A DNA stretch of 64,000 bases, taken from Erythrophleum ivorense (Eukaryota; Streptophyta; Magnoliopsida; Fabales; Fabaceae). A program made the position numbers and the translations under genes. The notes beneath the pieces are model-generated. The model saw only the letters and a list, made by a program, of their open reading frames with translations. It did no database searches and was not told the DNA's origin. Position 1 is the first letter of the stretch; every line of letters begins with the position of its first letter. Positions 24,190-33,573 of the stretch are shown here, piece after piece. The stretch is taken from contig JAIUCV010000007.1 in NCBI GenBank assembly GCA_026724425.1, forward strand, positions 26,778,569-26,842,568. The letters are read 5' to 3'.

Positions 24190-27100
24190 TTAAAAAAATA
24201 TTATAACATTAAAATAAATATAATTATTTTAGTATAAAAAAGTGCATATTAGAAGTGAGGAAATATGTATTAACTATTGGTAACATTTTTTAATTTTTAA
24301 TTGAATAAATTTATTTATAATAAAATTATTTATAATATTTTTTCAATATAAAAATTTAAATTATCTATGAGGAAGTTATTTTTTTATTTTATTACGAAAC
24401 TTTATTTTTACAACAAATAGAAAGTATTGTTAAATAAACAAAAAAAAAAGGAAAAAATTTTGTGAAAGATTAAAAATCAAGGAATAGAGAATATATTATT
24501 AATCATTTTCAGAGAATAGAAATAAATTTTTTTTAAAAAAATTTAATATATTTTACTTGTTTTATAAAACTTTTATGATTAACATAAAAAGTTGTTATAC
24601 TTTTAAAAATATTTTTTTAAAACTTTAAATATTAAAAGAGATAGGTAAAAAATTTTGCGGGATGCAGATTTTTAAAAAATAATATTATATATATACATAA
24701 TACATGTTAAATTTTTTTAAAGGGATGGCTAGCCTTTAGTTTGTACTTAGATCTATCTCCCCCCCCTCTCTCTCTCTCTCTCTCTATATAGAGTCAAGAA
24801 TTTGATGATTCGCCATTCTCATGGTGAATCCATATATATGGTTTGTCCAAGCTTTCAACCTAAAGTCAATCTAATGTTTTGTTTGTGTTGATTTGTGTGA
24901 TGTAGCTCTCTTAAGAGAAAAGAATCTCAAATAATATCGTGTGAACATAAAGGATGGAGAGGAAATAACACATGGAAAAGCCATGAGAAAAGTGATGGCT
25001 CAATACCTGATTCAACCACATTGCAAATCTCATAAGTTGCAAAATAATCTTTCACTTTGGTTGACAACATGGCATAGTTTACTTTTTTGAAAACAAGTGC
25101 TGGAGAAAATATTTGTTAAGGCCATAAACTTTTAAGGTCCCTCTATGATAATGAAACTTGTATACCAATGCTAGAATGAAGAAGAGCAAAGTTTATGTTT
25201 CTTTGTGAGAAAGGCAACAATAGCAACACATGAAAATAGGTAGACAAAAGTCTACCATTTCATTTATTGAGTGAAAGTTTACAATAAGTTTTATTTTTTA
25301 TTTCTAGAAGTTATAGACAAGTTTCCTTCCTTGTCTCCTTAAAATAAACCTCTTCCCATACTCTCACATCAAAGTACAATGCTATATAATGGCCATAAGT
25401 CAAAGTATCAACATCCTCATCAATTTGTAGTAGCTTTTGTCAATTTCTTCAGCATTCTTTCTTGACAAGTTTGTTGCAAACTCCTAGCTTTTTACTTAGT
25501 TGCAGAAATCAGGTTTCATGTTGAGCCTTTGGAAGAACATCAACAATTCATTCTTCAAAGTCAAAATATAATAAGGCAACCTCCTTCTGTTTCTTAGCTT
25601 CTTTGGTGAAATGATATTTGATTATGATGTGCTTAGTTCTTCCATGAAAGTCTAGATTTTTGGCTATAACATTCTTATCACTCAAGATTATATTGCTTCA
25701 TTTTGTTTTTAATTTAAATCTTCCACAACTTTTTTAACCCAAATAGCATGCAGCAGAAATATATTTTGCCATTGCCATTGATCATGTTACAATTTTTCAT
25801 TTTCTTGTATTCCAACTTATCATTCTTGAATCATGCTAAATGCTTAACATGAGATACTCTTTATATTATCGATTGATCCTTTCTAATATCAGGCTTGGAT
25901 GTTGTCGAATCCTATAAATACCTTACAAACTTCTATAAATAAAAAGAATTGATTTTCTTAGCTTCATCTTCCTTAGTCAATTTTTTTTACTGACAACAAG
26001 TGGTCAATTTACACTCTTTGCGGCCTTCCATGTTAACTTTTTTCAAGACTTCTTTAGCATATTTTTCTTGGCATATGAAAATTCCATGCTTACTTTGTAG
26101 AACTTCTATGCCAAGAAAATAAGTCATGACTCTCAAATATGTCATTTCAAATTCTTCTAGCATTTTATAGCCATAAAAATATGCATATAGTTCTCATTGT
26201 TGTCAGTAATGTGTATATAATCTACATACAAAGAAACTGCCATCAAAACAGTATGAGCCTTTGTTCACATATGGTGTAGCCTCATTGGAACTTTTGTTGA
26301 AACTTGAATTAAATGAATACTCATCAATTCTTTTAAACCAGGCTTGAGAAGTTTGTCTCAATCCATACGTGACCTTTATCAGCGGATATACCATGTCTTC
26401 ATCAACATTCTGAACAAACCCAAGAGGTTATCCCATATAAATCTCCTCATCAAGTCTGCCATTTAGAATGTAGATTTGACATGAAGCTAGTGGATTTTCG
26501 AGCCCTTGTTGTCCTGGAAAAAAGAATGTGAGCCTTGCGGTGCATGTCTTGGCGCAAGGGCAAAGGTATCTATCTAGTCCATTCCAAATTGAGAGAACCC
26601 CTTTATAAGCAACCTAGCTTTCAAATTTATTCATAGAACCATCGAGATTGAGCTTGATATTATAAACTCACTTGACTCTTAAGACATTTTTGTTGGTAGG
26701 TTTGTCAACTAGAACCCAAGTATTATACTTGTGAATGATGTCTAGCTCATGCTTTATTATAACCCTTTTGTTCAAGTAATGCAATATTGCATCTAGTATA
26801 AACCTCATCATGAGATTTGGTACCTTTAACAACAAAATTATCATCAAAATCAACTTCTTGATCTTCAACTACATCTTTAAATTTATGTTCATGTTATCAT
26901 ATTATTCTGTTGTCTTTGTCCACCAATATTAGCTCAATTTTGTCCCAATTCCATTGAGCCCTTCATCAAACTTTCAAGTATAACCAGTTTCTCATTCTTC
27001 AAGTTGAAGATTCTATGTCCGTCAGTCATAATATCCTAACAAAATTCCCACTTCAATCGTTTGATCAAGTTTGTCCATGTTTTAATCTAGGAATGTGGAA

Positions 27101-30100
27101 ATAGAATATGCAACCAAACACCTTCAAGTGTTCCATAGAAAGATTAACTTAATTTAGGGCTTCAACTGGGATTTTGTCTTCAACTTCTTTTCTCAATAAA
27201 ATGTTTAACAAATGGATAACCATATTTACTACTATAGGACCATCATTTATTTGTCAAACCATTTTGTTGTCAACAAACACCTAGCCATTTCCATGATAGT
27301 TCTATTCTTTCTTTCGCTCACTTCGTTTTGTTGTAGAGTGCTGCTTATGCTAAGTTGATGTTGAAGGCCATCTCTTTTGCATATTTCTTTAGACTGGTAA
27401 CTCATACACTTCTAACTACTTTAATTTTGTTGGCACATTCATTTTCCACCAAAGCTATAAAGTAGTCAAAAAAACTTAGGAATAAAAGCTCTTTCAAAAA
27501 ATAAACCCATCACATTCTTGGTAAATCATCAATATACAAAATAAAATACTTGCATCGTCCTAATGACAAGGTTACTATAGGACCGCATAGGTCTTGTGAA
27601 TAAGCTGTAACTTTTTACTTGCTATTTGTGCTTGGTCTTTTGGAAATGGTTTCTACTCAAGTTACAAGATGGCAAACTCCACATAAATCAACAGGATTTT
27701 AAATGATAGGCATGTTATGAGCTAGATATTTTCATACAAGGTTCTTAAGGAAATGCAATTAAAGTTACCAAATCTTTGCTCATCTACTGGACTAGAGAGT
27801 ACTTGTTCATTTGTGGGTTTCCAAAGAAAACTTATATTTGTCATCTTAAAATTTGTAAGTTGAAAACCACTTGGTTTATAATAGTGCATACTTTTTCCCT
27901 AAACAATAGCACATAATTTCTTTCAAGCATTAATTTGACCTACACTTAACATGTTGGTCAATTTCTGGCACAAATAAAACATTTGAAACAAGTGTTGTAT
28001 TTCTAAAGTGTTACTAGCAATGACCTCTTCATCTTTAATCTCAATATTGTCTTCATTTCCCAGCTTAACTTTCAAACAACTTGGCTACTCAATTTGCTTG
28101 AATAGGCTTAAGTTAGTTGTCATATGATTTGTACAACCAGTGTCAATTGTCTAAACTTATGAAATGTTGACTATTGAATAAAGCTCGTGCATAATGATTT
28201 ATCTAGTTAAAAATCCTCATAGCTAGTTTTTTTATTGTTCCTCATAAACACTCAAATATTCTCAATATGACCATGTTGTTTGCGATGTTTATGCTGTAAG
28301 TTTAGCTTAAACTAGCAATTTCTCTCTAAGTGATTTAATATTTTTAAAGTTTGGACATGGTGGAAATTTTTCACTCTTCTAGTTCCCTTCTCTAATATTG
28401 TGTCCTACTTCTTTTTTTTTTTCTCTTCTCCCTTTTATCACTACCCTATTTCTTCTCACCATTACTATTATAAAATTTGTCTTTGTTATTAGCTAGAAAA
28501 GCACTTTTAGCTTGTTTTTAGTACCTGAATTGTCTTTTTTTTTTTTTTTTACAATAGCTTGCAATGTGTTAACAAGATTTAACAGTCATTTGTGACAGAT
28601 ATTTGGAGTTTTCAAGAGAAGAAATTTTTTACTCAATTATCATTAGAAGTCTCACTAACACCTTCTCTACCACTACTTGGGATAATTCCTTTCCAAATAA
28701 TTGAATCTAGCTCACAAATTTTGTCAACTACTCAAAAAGAAAAACACTTAATTGATCTTCAAATCCTTAAATTCACTCAGATTGAGGATTTGCGTTTGTC
28801 TTTTTCTTGAACTACCTTGAAACTACTTGTTGAGTTTGTCAATGGCATGTCAAATAAATCATCACTCATTACTGAGTGAATTATGAGCAAAGCCTTTCCC
28901 TTTTAGCAGCTTTTACATTGTGTTACATTTTTGGTCTACAATTTGATTGTTTAGCCAAGGTGGTTGATTAAGACTTCACTCTAACACTTCTTAATGCCTA
29001 TAAGTTGAAAATAAGCTTTTCTTTTTATTGAATACATGGCATAATTTTCTCTTGTGAAAACAAGAGCGGGAGGAAGGGAAATATTTTTTGAATCTATAAG
29101 CTTTCAAAGTCCCTCTAAGACAATAAAGCTTTAATACCAATGATGGAATGGAGAAACGTAAAGTTTGTTATTTTGTGAGAAAGGAAAACAACAGAAGAGG
29201 ATAAAAATATGAAGGAAAAAGTCTCATATTTCATACATTGCATGTATGTATATAACTCTACAAAAGTTTTTTTTTTCTACTTCTACAAGTCTTAGACAAG
29301 TTTTCTAAGGTGTCCTTTTAAAAAAACTTTTCCCATAATTACACATCGACAATTATTAAAATTTTGTAGTTGATTTATGTGATGCAGTTCTTGAGAGAAA
29401 AGAAATTCAAACAAACAATAACTTGTGTGAAGATCAATGACGGGGAGGAAATAACATATGAAAAAGCCACAGACACTGTGAGAAGGGCAGCACATTACTT
29501 ATCAGCATTGCAGGCGAGCGATGGCCATTGGCCTGCCCAAATTGCTGGAGCGCTATTTTATATGCAACCTTTGGTGTGTGTGTGTGTGAGTGTGTGCGCG
29601 CTTTTCAATTTAAGTCTATATCAACTAAAATATGAATGGTTTCTTTCATATTGAAGGATCCAAAATGGTGATGCAGTTTATATGTATGAATGGTGCAGGT
29701 TTTTTGTTTGTATGTTACAGGGCATCTTGATACAGTATTACCAAAAGAGCATAAGAAAGAGATCCTCCGTTACATTTACTATCACCAGGTTCTAGATTTG
29801 GAGTTTGAAATATATCTTAATTCAAAATTGTGCTGTCAAAGTTTGAAATAAGTTAATTAATGTTAATTAAGAGTTCGTATACTGAAGAATGAAGATGGAG
29901 GATGGGGACTACACATAGAGGGTCACAGCACCATGTTTTGTACTGCACTTAGCTATATATGTATGCGCATCCTGGGAGAAGGACCTGATGGGGGTCAATA
30001 CCAGGCCTGTCTTAGAGCTCGAAACTGGATTCTCAATCATGGTGGCGTCACATATATACCCTCATGGGGAAAAACTTGGCTTTCTGTATGTCTCCTTAAT

Positions 30101-33100
30101 TAATTATTTTCTCAATTTTATTGCTTCCATCTTATTATTGATATGATGCTTTAGATACTTGGATTATTTAAATGGTTCGGAAGCAATCCAATGCCTCCTG
30201 AGTTTTGGCTTCTTCCTTCATTTCTTCCTATCCATCCAGGTAATTCAATTTATTGATGCACTATAACTATCTCGTGTCTATATCATATTGGGGTTTATAA
30301 TAATTACTATCTTCCACCTTAATGAATGCAGCTAATATGTGGTGTTATTGTCGATCAGTTTATATGCCTATGTCTTATTTATATGGAAAAAGGTTTGTGG
30401 GTCCAATCACACCACTCATTCTTCAGTTGAGACAAGAAATTTTTGTTCAACCTTACTACCAAATTAATTGGAAGAAAGCTCGTCACCTCTGTGCAAAGGT
30501 AAGACCTTGTTTCTAATTAATTAATCAACATATACAGGTTGACTTGTCATCCTTAATAATCATAAATTGTTTGATACATCACAGGAGGATCTTTATTATC
30601 CTCATCCCTTGATACAAGATCTCATATGGGATAGTCTTTATGTACTAATTGAGCCAATTCTTATGCATTGGCCTTTTAACAAGTTGGTCAGAGAGAAAGC
30701 TCTTCAGGTAACAATGAAGTTTATTCACTATGAAGATGAGAATAGTCGATACATAACCCTTGGGTGCGTGGAAAAGGTATCGTCTCCAAATTTTTTAACA
30801 ACCCATCAATTGAATTGAAACTTGAGGTAAGAACAAAATTCTAATACTCAAATATCCTTTTATACTTGCCACAGGCTTTATGTATGCTTGCTTGTTGGGT
30901 TGAAGATCCAAATGGAGATACCTTCAAGAAACATCTTGCCAGGGTTCCTGATTATTTATGGATTTCAGAAGATGGAATGACCATGCAGGTGAAATTAAGT
31001 GCTCAGTAATGTGAAATCAAATGATATTCTTCTGCATAATCCTTTTCTTATTAAGAAGATATTAATTAATTGTGATTCGCTAAGATATTTTGCTGTAGTT
31101 TTCTCATGCTCGTACATGCATGTATATAAAGCCCCCGAAGTTTCGAACTCTAAGTAAAGCTTTCTTTTTATTAACTTTTTGTTTCCAGTACATTATAAAA
31201 TTTTTTGGTTTGATATGCAGAGTTTTGGTAGCCAAGAATGGGATGCTAGTTTTACCGTTCAAGCACTCCTTGCCACTAACCTAATTGAGGAAATTGCTCC
31301 CACGCTTGCAAGAGGACATCATTTCATCAAGGAATCTCAGGTTTGCTAGATCTTAATGAAGAAGCAGATTCCTTATTGATCGATTCATCACCTAGAGAGA
31401 GATTCATGTGTCATATATATGCATGCTCTCTCTCTCTCTCTTTGTGCTTCTGATGCAATACTAATAAAATTATTATAAATTGATGCACGACCAATTACAA
31501 TATGATCAGGTTACGGCCAATCCTTCTGGAGACTTTAAGAGTATGTATCGTCACATTTCAAAAGGTTCATGGACCTTTTCTGATAAGGACAATGGATGGC
31601 AAGTTTCTGATTGCACTGCAGAAGGTTTGAAGGTGATTAACTAGCTACTTATACAAGTGTGGGTGCTCAACTTCACCTTCCATGTTACTTGTAACATTCT
31701 TGTATGTTTCAGTGTTGTCTCCTTTTATCAATGCTACCACCTGAGGTTGTGGGTGAAAATATGGAACCTGAGAGGTTGTATGATTCTGTCAATCTCTTGT
31801 TATCATTACAGGCGAGTACAATTTTAATTTGAACCAATGGATCTCTTTGGCTATGTATTGATTAATGTTTTGGTTGTGATATAATTACAGAGTAAAAGAG
31901 GTGGTGTAAGTGCTTGGGAGCCAACCAAAGCTCAAGACTGGTTGGAAGTAAGTAAATGTTGTAGAGTGTAAGAATAATAGTATTATAAAACTTGTAAAGT
32001 GAGATATATAAATGAATGAATGACTGATTTTGATGCATGTTTGGACCAGGTGCTGAATCCCACAGAGTTGTTCGTAGACCTTGTTGTTGAGCATGAATAT
32101 GTAGAATGCACTGGATCAGCAATTCAAGCTCTAGTTCTGTTTAGAAAGCTATATCCAAGGCATAGGAAGGAAGAGATTGAGAATTTCGTTGCCAAAGCTA
32201 TAAGATTCCTTGAAGATACACAAACAGAGGATGGTGGATGGTATGGGTGCTGGGGAGTTTGCTTCACTTATGGTACTTGGTTTGCACTTCGTGGCCTTGT
32301 TGCAACTGGCAAGAGTTACACTAATTGTGCTGCCATTCGAAAAGCTGTAAAATTTTTATTAAAAATACAGAGAGAGGATGGTGGGTGGGGGGAGAGCTAT
32401 CTTTCATGCCCCAAAAAGGTTAATTACTTTGAATTCAATACTATTTTAACTTAGCACAGTTGTTTAATTTCCTCAATTTAAGATTTGGTTGAATGATGAT
32501 GTAGAAATACGTACCACTTGAAGGAAGACCATCAAATGTAGTACAAACAGCATGGGCTATGATGGGTCTAATTTTAGCTGGGCAGGTAACTTTAAATTTT
32601 AAAGCAAATTATATAGATTTTTAAGAGGTTTGTTGATATTATATGCATTTTTTATTTTTTTAAATATACATTTTAATCTAATTAATTTTTTTTAAACTAA
32701 AAAACTTTGTTATCCCAAATAGGGAAAGGGTTAATTAACCATGTATTATTTAGGTTAATGAATGACATTTTAGTAAATAAATTTAAAATTAGACTAAAAT
32801 GTAGTGTAATTTTTTTTTATTTTAAAGGAGGTTTGTGTATATTTTAAAAATAGAGAGAAGGTCTAAGTAATTTTTAGTAAAATTAAGTAGAAGTTTATAT
32901 AATTTATTCAAAATTTTATTATCAACTAAAATTTGGAATGCTTATTTGTAACTAAGTACCAAAACTACCAATTGATGAAATAAAATAAATATTGTTGGTA
33001 TTTGATTGGATATAGGGTGAGAGAGACCCAAATCCTCTTCATCTTGGAGCAAAGTTGCTCATCAATTCTCAATTGGAGGATGGGGATTGGCCACAACAAG

Positions 33101-33311
33101 TGGGTACCTCTAAATCACTCACCTAATTAATATAATTATATGAATGAACAAATTAATTTGTTGTAGAATTAAATGTCTATGATTTATTTTTCAGGAAGTC
33201 ACAGGAGTATTCTTAAAGAATTGCATGCTCCATTATCCAATGTATAGAAATATCTTTCCAATGTGGGCTTTGGCTGAATATCGGCAGCAAGTTCCATTGC
33301 CATCATGCTAG
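15954..33311 (+). CDS. OSC: Oxidosqualene cyclase, beta-amyrin synthase-like (16 exons)
   Basis: Cyclises 2,3-oxidosqualene to a pentacyclic triterpene alcohol at the ER membrane. Exons: 15954-16154, 29388-29573, 29699-29788, 29888-30085, 30155-30239, 30332-30498, 30585-30776, 30875-30988, 31221-31340, 31510-31632, 31713-31811, 31891-31947, 32050-32418, 32505-32585, 33016-33099, 33195-33311. Spliced, this gives 760 codons without a stop; only the exon 5/6 junction splits a codon. Seen: catalytic DCTAE (Asp485), MWCYCR (256-261), QW-type DGGW/DGHW/DGDW repeats, SFGSQEWD. Numbering coincides with Euphorbia tirucalli beta-amyrin synthase as I recall it (W257, Y259, F413, F474, V483, D485, W534, C564, W612, F728 kept; 729 is Leu, there Met). 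MWCYCR favours beta-amyrin over lupeol (MLCYCR). Product not provable from sequence. Oddities: 13.2-kb intron 1, a GC donor after exon 11, Arg625 where Gly is usual. The ATG at 15954 is chosen because MWRLKIAEG is the canonical OSC start. Confidence 0.95.
16155..17840. other. OSC intron 1, proximal part
   Basis: AT-rich intron sequence with no legible coding element. A (GTTT)n run lies near 17205-17225. From about 17405 the phrase GCCATGTTTGGTATGCC resembles the edge of a hAT/MITE-like repeat, not resolved further. Confidence 0.4.
17845..18447. mobile_element. MITE-like inverted-repeat element in OSC intron 1
   Basis: Termini are inverted copies. AGGGGTGCAGTTAGATTTTT and the following AAGTTTT (17851-17878) match the reverse complement of AAAGCTTGAAATCTCGACTG plus CACCCCCCC (18411-18438). 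Inner arms also pair: ATAAAAATAAAAATTTTAAC (about 17932) with the opposite strand of TTGAAATTTTTATTTTTATA (about 18045). About 600 bp, no coding capacity. The target-site duplication was not identified. Confidence 0.6.
18840..19240. repeat. Direct repeat R1, candidate LTR of copia element 1
   Basis: Matches 23358-23710 in the same orientation, with shared words GATGCCACG, GGAGATGGTAG, GGCAAAAG, GATGGATC, GTCGGTTGATG, TGTTTCCCAC and CCATAT. Inside R1 an 89-bp segment is tandemly doubled (18928-19016 and 19017-19106), which explains its greater length. R1 and R2 bracket decayed copia coding sequence, so an LTR pair is the simplest reading. A duplicated piece of OSC intron is the alternative. 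Confidence 0.6.
18928..19106 (+). repeat. 89-bp tandem duplication
   Basis: Two adjacent copies, each running from GAAAATATTGAGAGAAA through GGCACGCGGACCTTTAC to GATGGATC, with about ten differences. The other repeat copy (R2) has only one unit. Confidence 0.85.
19241..23357 (-). mobile_element. Ty1/copia element 1 (decayed) in OSC intron 1
   Basis: Oriented right to left. Legible in order on the - strand: a zinc-knuckle-like stretch (about 22480-22400), the integrase C-terminal region at 21401-21090 (ATNIAIYILNRS, KEKLDERREKYILFGYSDKF), reverse transcriptase around 20735-20540 (WLKWVYKTKS and FNKTFTPMAC) and an RNase H-like end near 19990 (VSKFMSE). Many stops and frameshifts make it dead. 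A primer-binding-like sequence (ATAGTATCGGTG, - strand, about 23355-23344) abuts R2. Sequence at 19241-19840 is AT-rich without legible domains. Confidence 0.8.
23358..23710. repeat. Direct repeat R2, candidate 5' LTR of copia element 1
   Basis: Partner of R1 (18840-19240). Contains (TA)-rich ATATATATACATATATATAG at about 23541-23560 that could act as a TATA region. Its left edge (CCATCA on the - strand) touches a degenerate primer-binding site, as an LTR 3' end should. Confidence 0.55.
23711..24905. other. OSC intron 1, middle part with microsatellites
   Basis: AT-rich. Contains an (AAT)n tract at about 24139-24186 and a (CT)n tract at about 24764-24784. The last 20 bases before 24906 (GTTGATTTGTGTGATGTAG) resemble the 3' end of intron 1 before the real exon 2 (GTTGATTTATGTGATGCAG). 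Confidence 0.5.
24906..25025 (+). pseudogene. Degenerate second copy of OSC exon 2
   Basis: Follows an intron-like acceptor, GTGTGATGTAG, and aligns with exon 2 at 29388: AAGAGAAAAGAATCTCAA versus GAGAGAAAAGAAATTCAA, GTGTGAACAT versus GTGTGAAGAT, GGAGAGGAAATAACACATGG versus GGGGAGGAAATAACATATGA, then AAAAGCC and AGAAA. The match is clear to about 24995 and weaker to about 25025 (CACATTGCA versus CAGCATTGCA). It has early in-frame stops (TTAAGA, AAATAA) and is cut off by copia element 2. It shows that this part of an OSC gene was once duplicated here. Confidence 0.8.
25026..25168 (-). repeat. Leader and primer-binding-like segment left of LTR A
   Basis: This segment, outside LTR A, matches the internal leader beside LTR B: GGCATAGTTTACTTTTTTGA versus GGCATAATTTTCTCTTGTGA, and AAGGTCCCTCTATGATAAT versus AAAGTCCCTCTAAGACAAT, followed by TATACCAA/TAATACCAA. 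A normal element would have flanking genomic DNA here, so the copies are arranged head to tail. Confidence 0.6.
25169..25371 (-). repeat. Copia element 2, LTR A
   Basis: About 203 bp, starting TGATGTGAGAG on the - strand (25371 down) and ending CTAGCA. Matches LTR B at 29141-29348 across its length, for example GAATG(A/G)A ... GTTT(A/-)TG... GTGAGAAAGG and TCTTCCCATA/TTTTCCCATA. Confidence 0.7.
25372..29127 (-). mobile_element. Ty1/copia element 2 (decayed), internal region
   Basis: Oriented right to left, so gag is toward 28900 and RNase H toward 25400. Legible: reverse transcriptase start at 26750-26668 (NTWVLVDKPTNKN, then RVKWVYNIKLNLDG), EEIYMG near 26440, and 26394-26203 (KVTYGLRQTSQAWFKRIDEY, the YGLKQAPRAW motif). 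Integrase and gag regions are present only as scattered words with stops. Not functional. It lies within OSC intron 1, antisense to the gene. Confidence 0.8.
29128..29139 (-). other. Primer-binding site of copia element 2
   Basis: TGGTATTAAAGC on the - strand, two mismatches from the tRNA-iMet site TGGTATCAGAGC, directly inside LTR B. Confidence 0.7.
29141..29348 (-). repeat. Copia element 2, LTR B (5' LTR)
   Basis: About 208 bp, partner of LTR A. Its outer end is only 39 bp from the exon 2 acceptor of the OSC gene, so nearly all native intron between them is gone; the remaining bases include the acceptor GTGATGCAG. Confidence 0.7.
29388..29573 (+). CDS. OSC: OSC exon 2 (residues 68-129)
   Basis: Starts after GTGATGCAG and encodes FLREKKFKQT ... 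LQASDGHWPAQIAGALFYMQ. Donor TTG|GTGTGTGTG lies inside a (TG)n tract (29574-29590). The acceptor is only about 40 bp from the end of a copia LTR. A degenerate copy of this exon is at 24906. Confidence 0.93.
29699..30498 (+). CDS. OSC: OSC exons 3-6 (residues 130-309)
   Basis: Exon 3 29699-29788 (TGHLDTVLPKEHKKEILRYI), exon 4 29888-30085 (NEDGGWGLHIEGHSTMF, first QW-type repeat of this block), exon 5 30155-30239 (FKWFGSNPMPPEFW), exon 6 30332-30498. The codon for Ala254 is split between exons 5 and 6. Exon 6 opens with the product-specificity motif MWCYCR (256-261) followed by YLYGKRFVGPIT. All introns here are short (69-99 bp) and GT-AG. Confidence 0.93.
30585..31340 (+). CDS. OSC: OSC exons 7-9 (residues 310-451)
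   Basis: Exon 7 30585-30776 (EDLYYPHPLIQDLIWDSLY), exon 8 30875-30988 (ALCMLACWVEDPNGD), exon 9 31221-31340 (SFGSQEWDASF with Phe413). The frame is phase 0 throughout, with donors GTATCG, GTGAAA and GTTTGC. No substitution here breaks a known catalytic residue. Confidence 0.92.
31510..31947 (+). CDS. OSC: OSC exons 10-12 (residues 452-544), catalytic core
   Basis: Exon 10 31510-31632 carries GSWTFSDKDNGWQVSDCTAE. Asp485 of DCTAE is the acid that protonates the epoxide; Phe474 and Val483 are at family positions. Exon 11 31713-31811 (MEPERLYDSVNLLLSLQ) is followed by a GC donor, CAG|GCGAGT, with a normal ATTACAG acceptor. Exon 12 31891-31947 carries AWEP with Trp534. Confidence 0.92.
31812..31890 (+). 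other. GC-AG intron 11 of the OSC gene
   Basis: Exon 11 ends CATTACAG and the intron begins GCGAGT, ending TAATTACAG. Only the GC reading keeps frame and family sequence (LLLSLQ|SKRGG). GC donors make up about 1 percent of plant introns and normally need a strong remaining consensus, which CAG|GCGAGT has. Confidence 0.85.
32050..32418 (+). CDS. OSC: OSC exon 13 (residues 545-667)
   Basis: The largest exon. It encodes NPTELF, EHEYVECT (Cys564, partner of Asp485), TEDGGWYGCWGVCFTYGTW (Trp612) and QREDGGWGESYLSCPKK (QW repeat). Residue 625 is Arg in FALRGL where the family usually has Gly, and 611 is Cys where Asn is commonest; both adjoin the conserved GVCFTYG segment. Confidence 0.93.
32505..33311 (+). 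CDS. OSC: OSC exons 14-16 and stop (residues 668-760)
   Basis: Exon 14 32505-32585 (KYVPLEGRPSNVVQTAWAMM), exon 15 33016-33099 (INSQLEDGDWPQQ, last QW repeat), exon 16 33195-33311 (GVFLKNCMLHYPMYRNIFPM, WALAEYR, TAG stop at 33309). Intron 14 is the longest after intron 1 (430 bp, AT-rich). Leu729 replaces the Met usual in beta-amyrin synthases next to Phe728. Confidence 0.92.
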
Positions 33312-33416
33312 ATGGATACCATCACAAATTTGTCCACAAGTACAAATAGGGCCCACAGATTTAATTCGATACTTCAAAGGATTGAATTTGGCTCTGGTTG
33401 ATTGTCATTAAGAAAA

Positions 33417-33422
33417 AATAAA
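33417..33422 (+). terminator. Candidate poly(A) signal of the OSC gene
   Basis: AATAAA, 106 nt after the stop codon. It is the only canonical hexamer in the short interval before the copia LTR at 33574. Confidence 0.5.
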
Positions 33423-33573
33423 AATGTAAGAGGAAACGACCTTAGAAGGAGTTTGAAGGGCAAAATGGAATATCTGCGCAAAAAATCATGGTTTTGGAGA
33501 CAAGTCCTTCACTAAGCTTGTCTATGCTAAAAATTAACTGGGAGATAAGTTTAGATCATTATACTAAAATCAA

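Noticed and set aside
30322..30516. MNAANMWCYCR as a separate small protein
   Set aside because: It is OSC exon 6 read with flanking intron.
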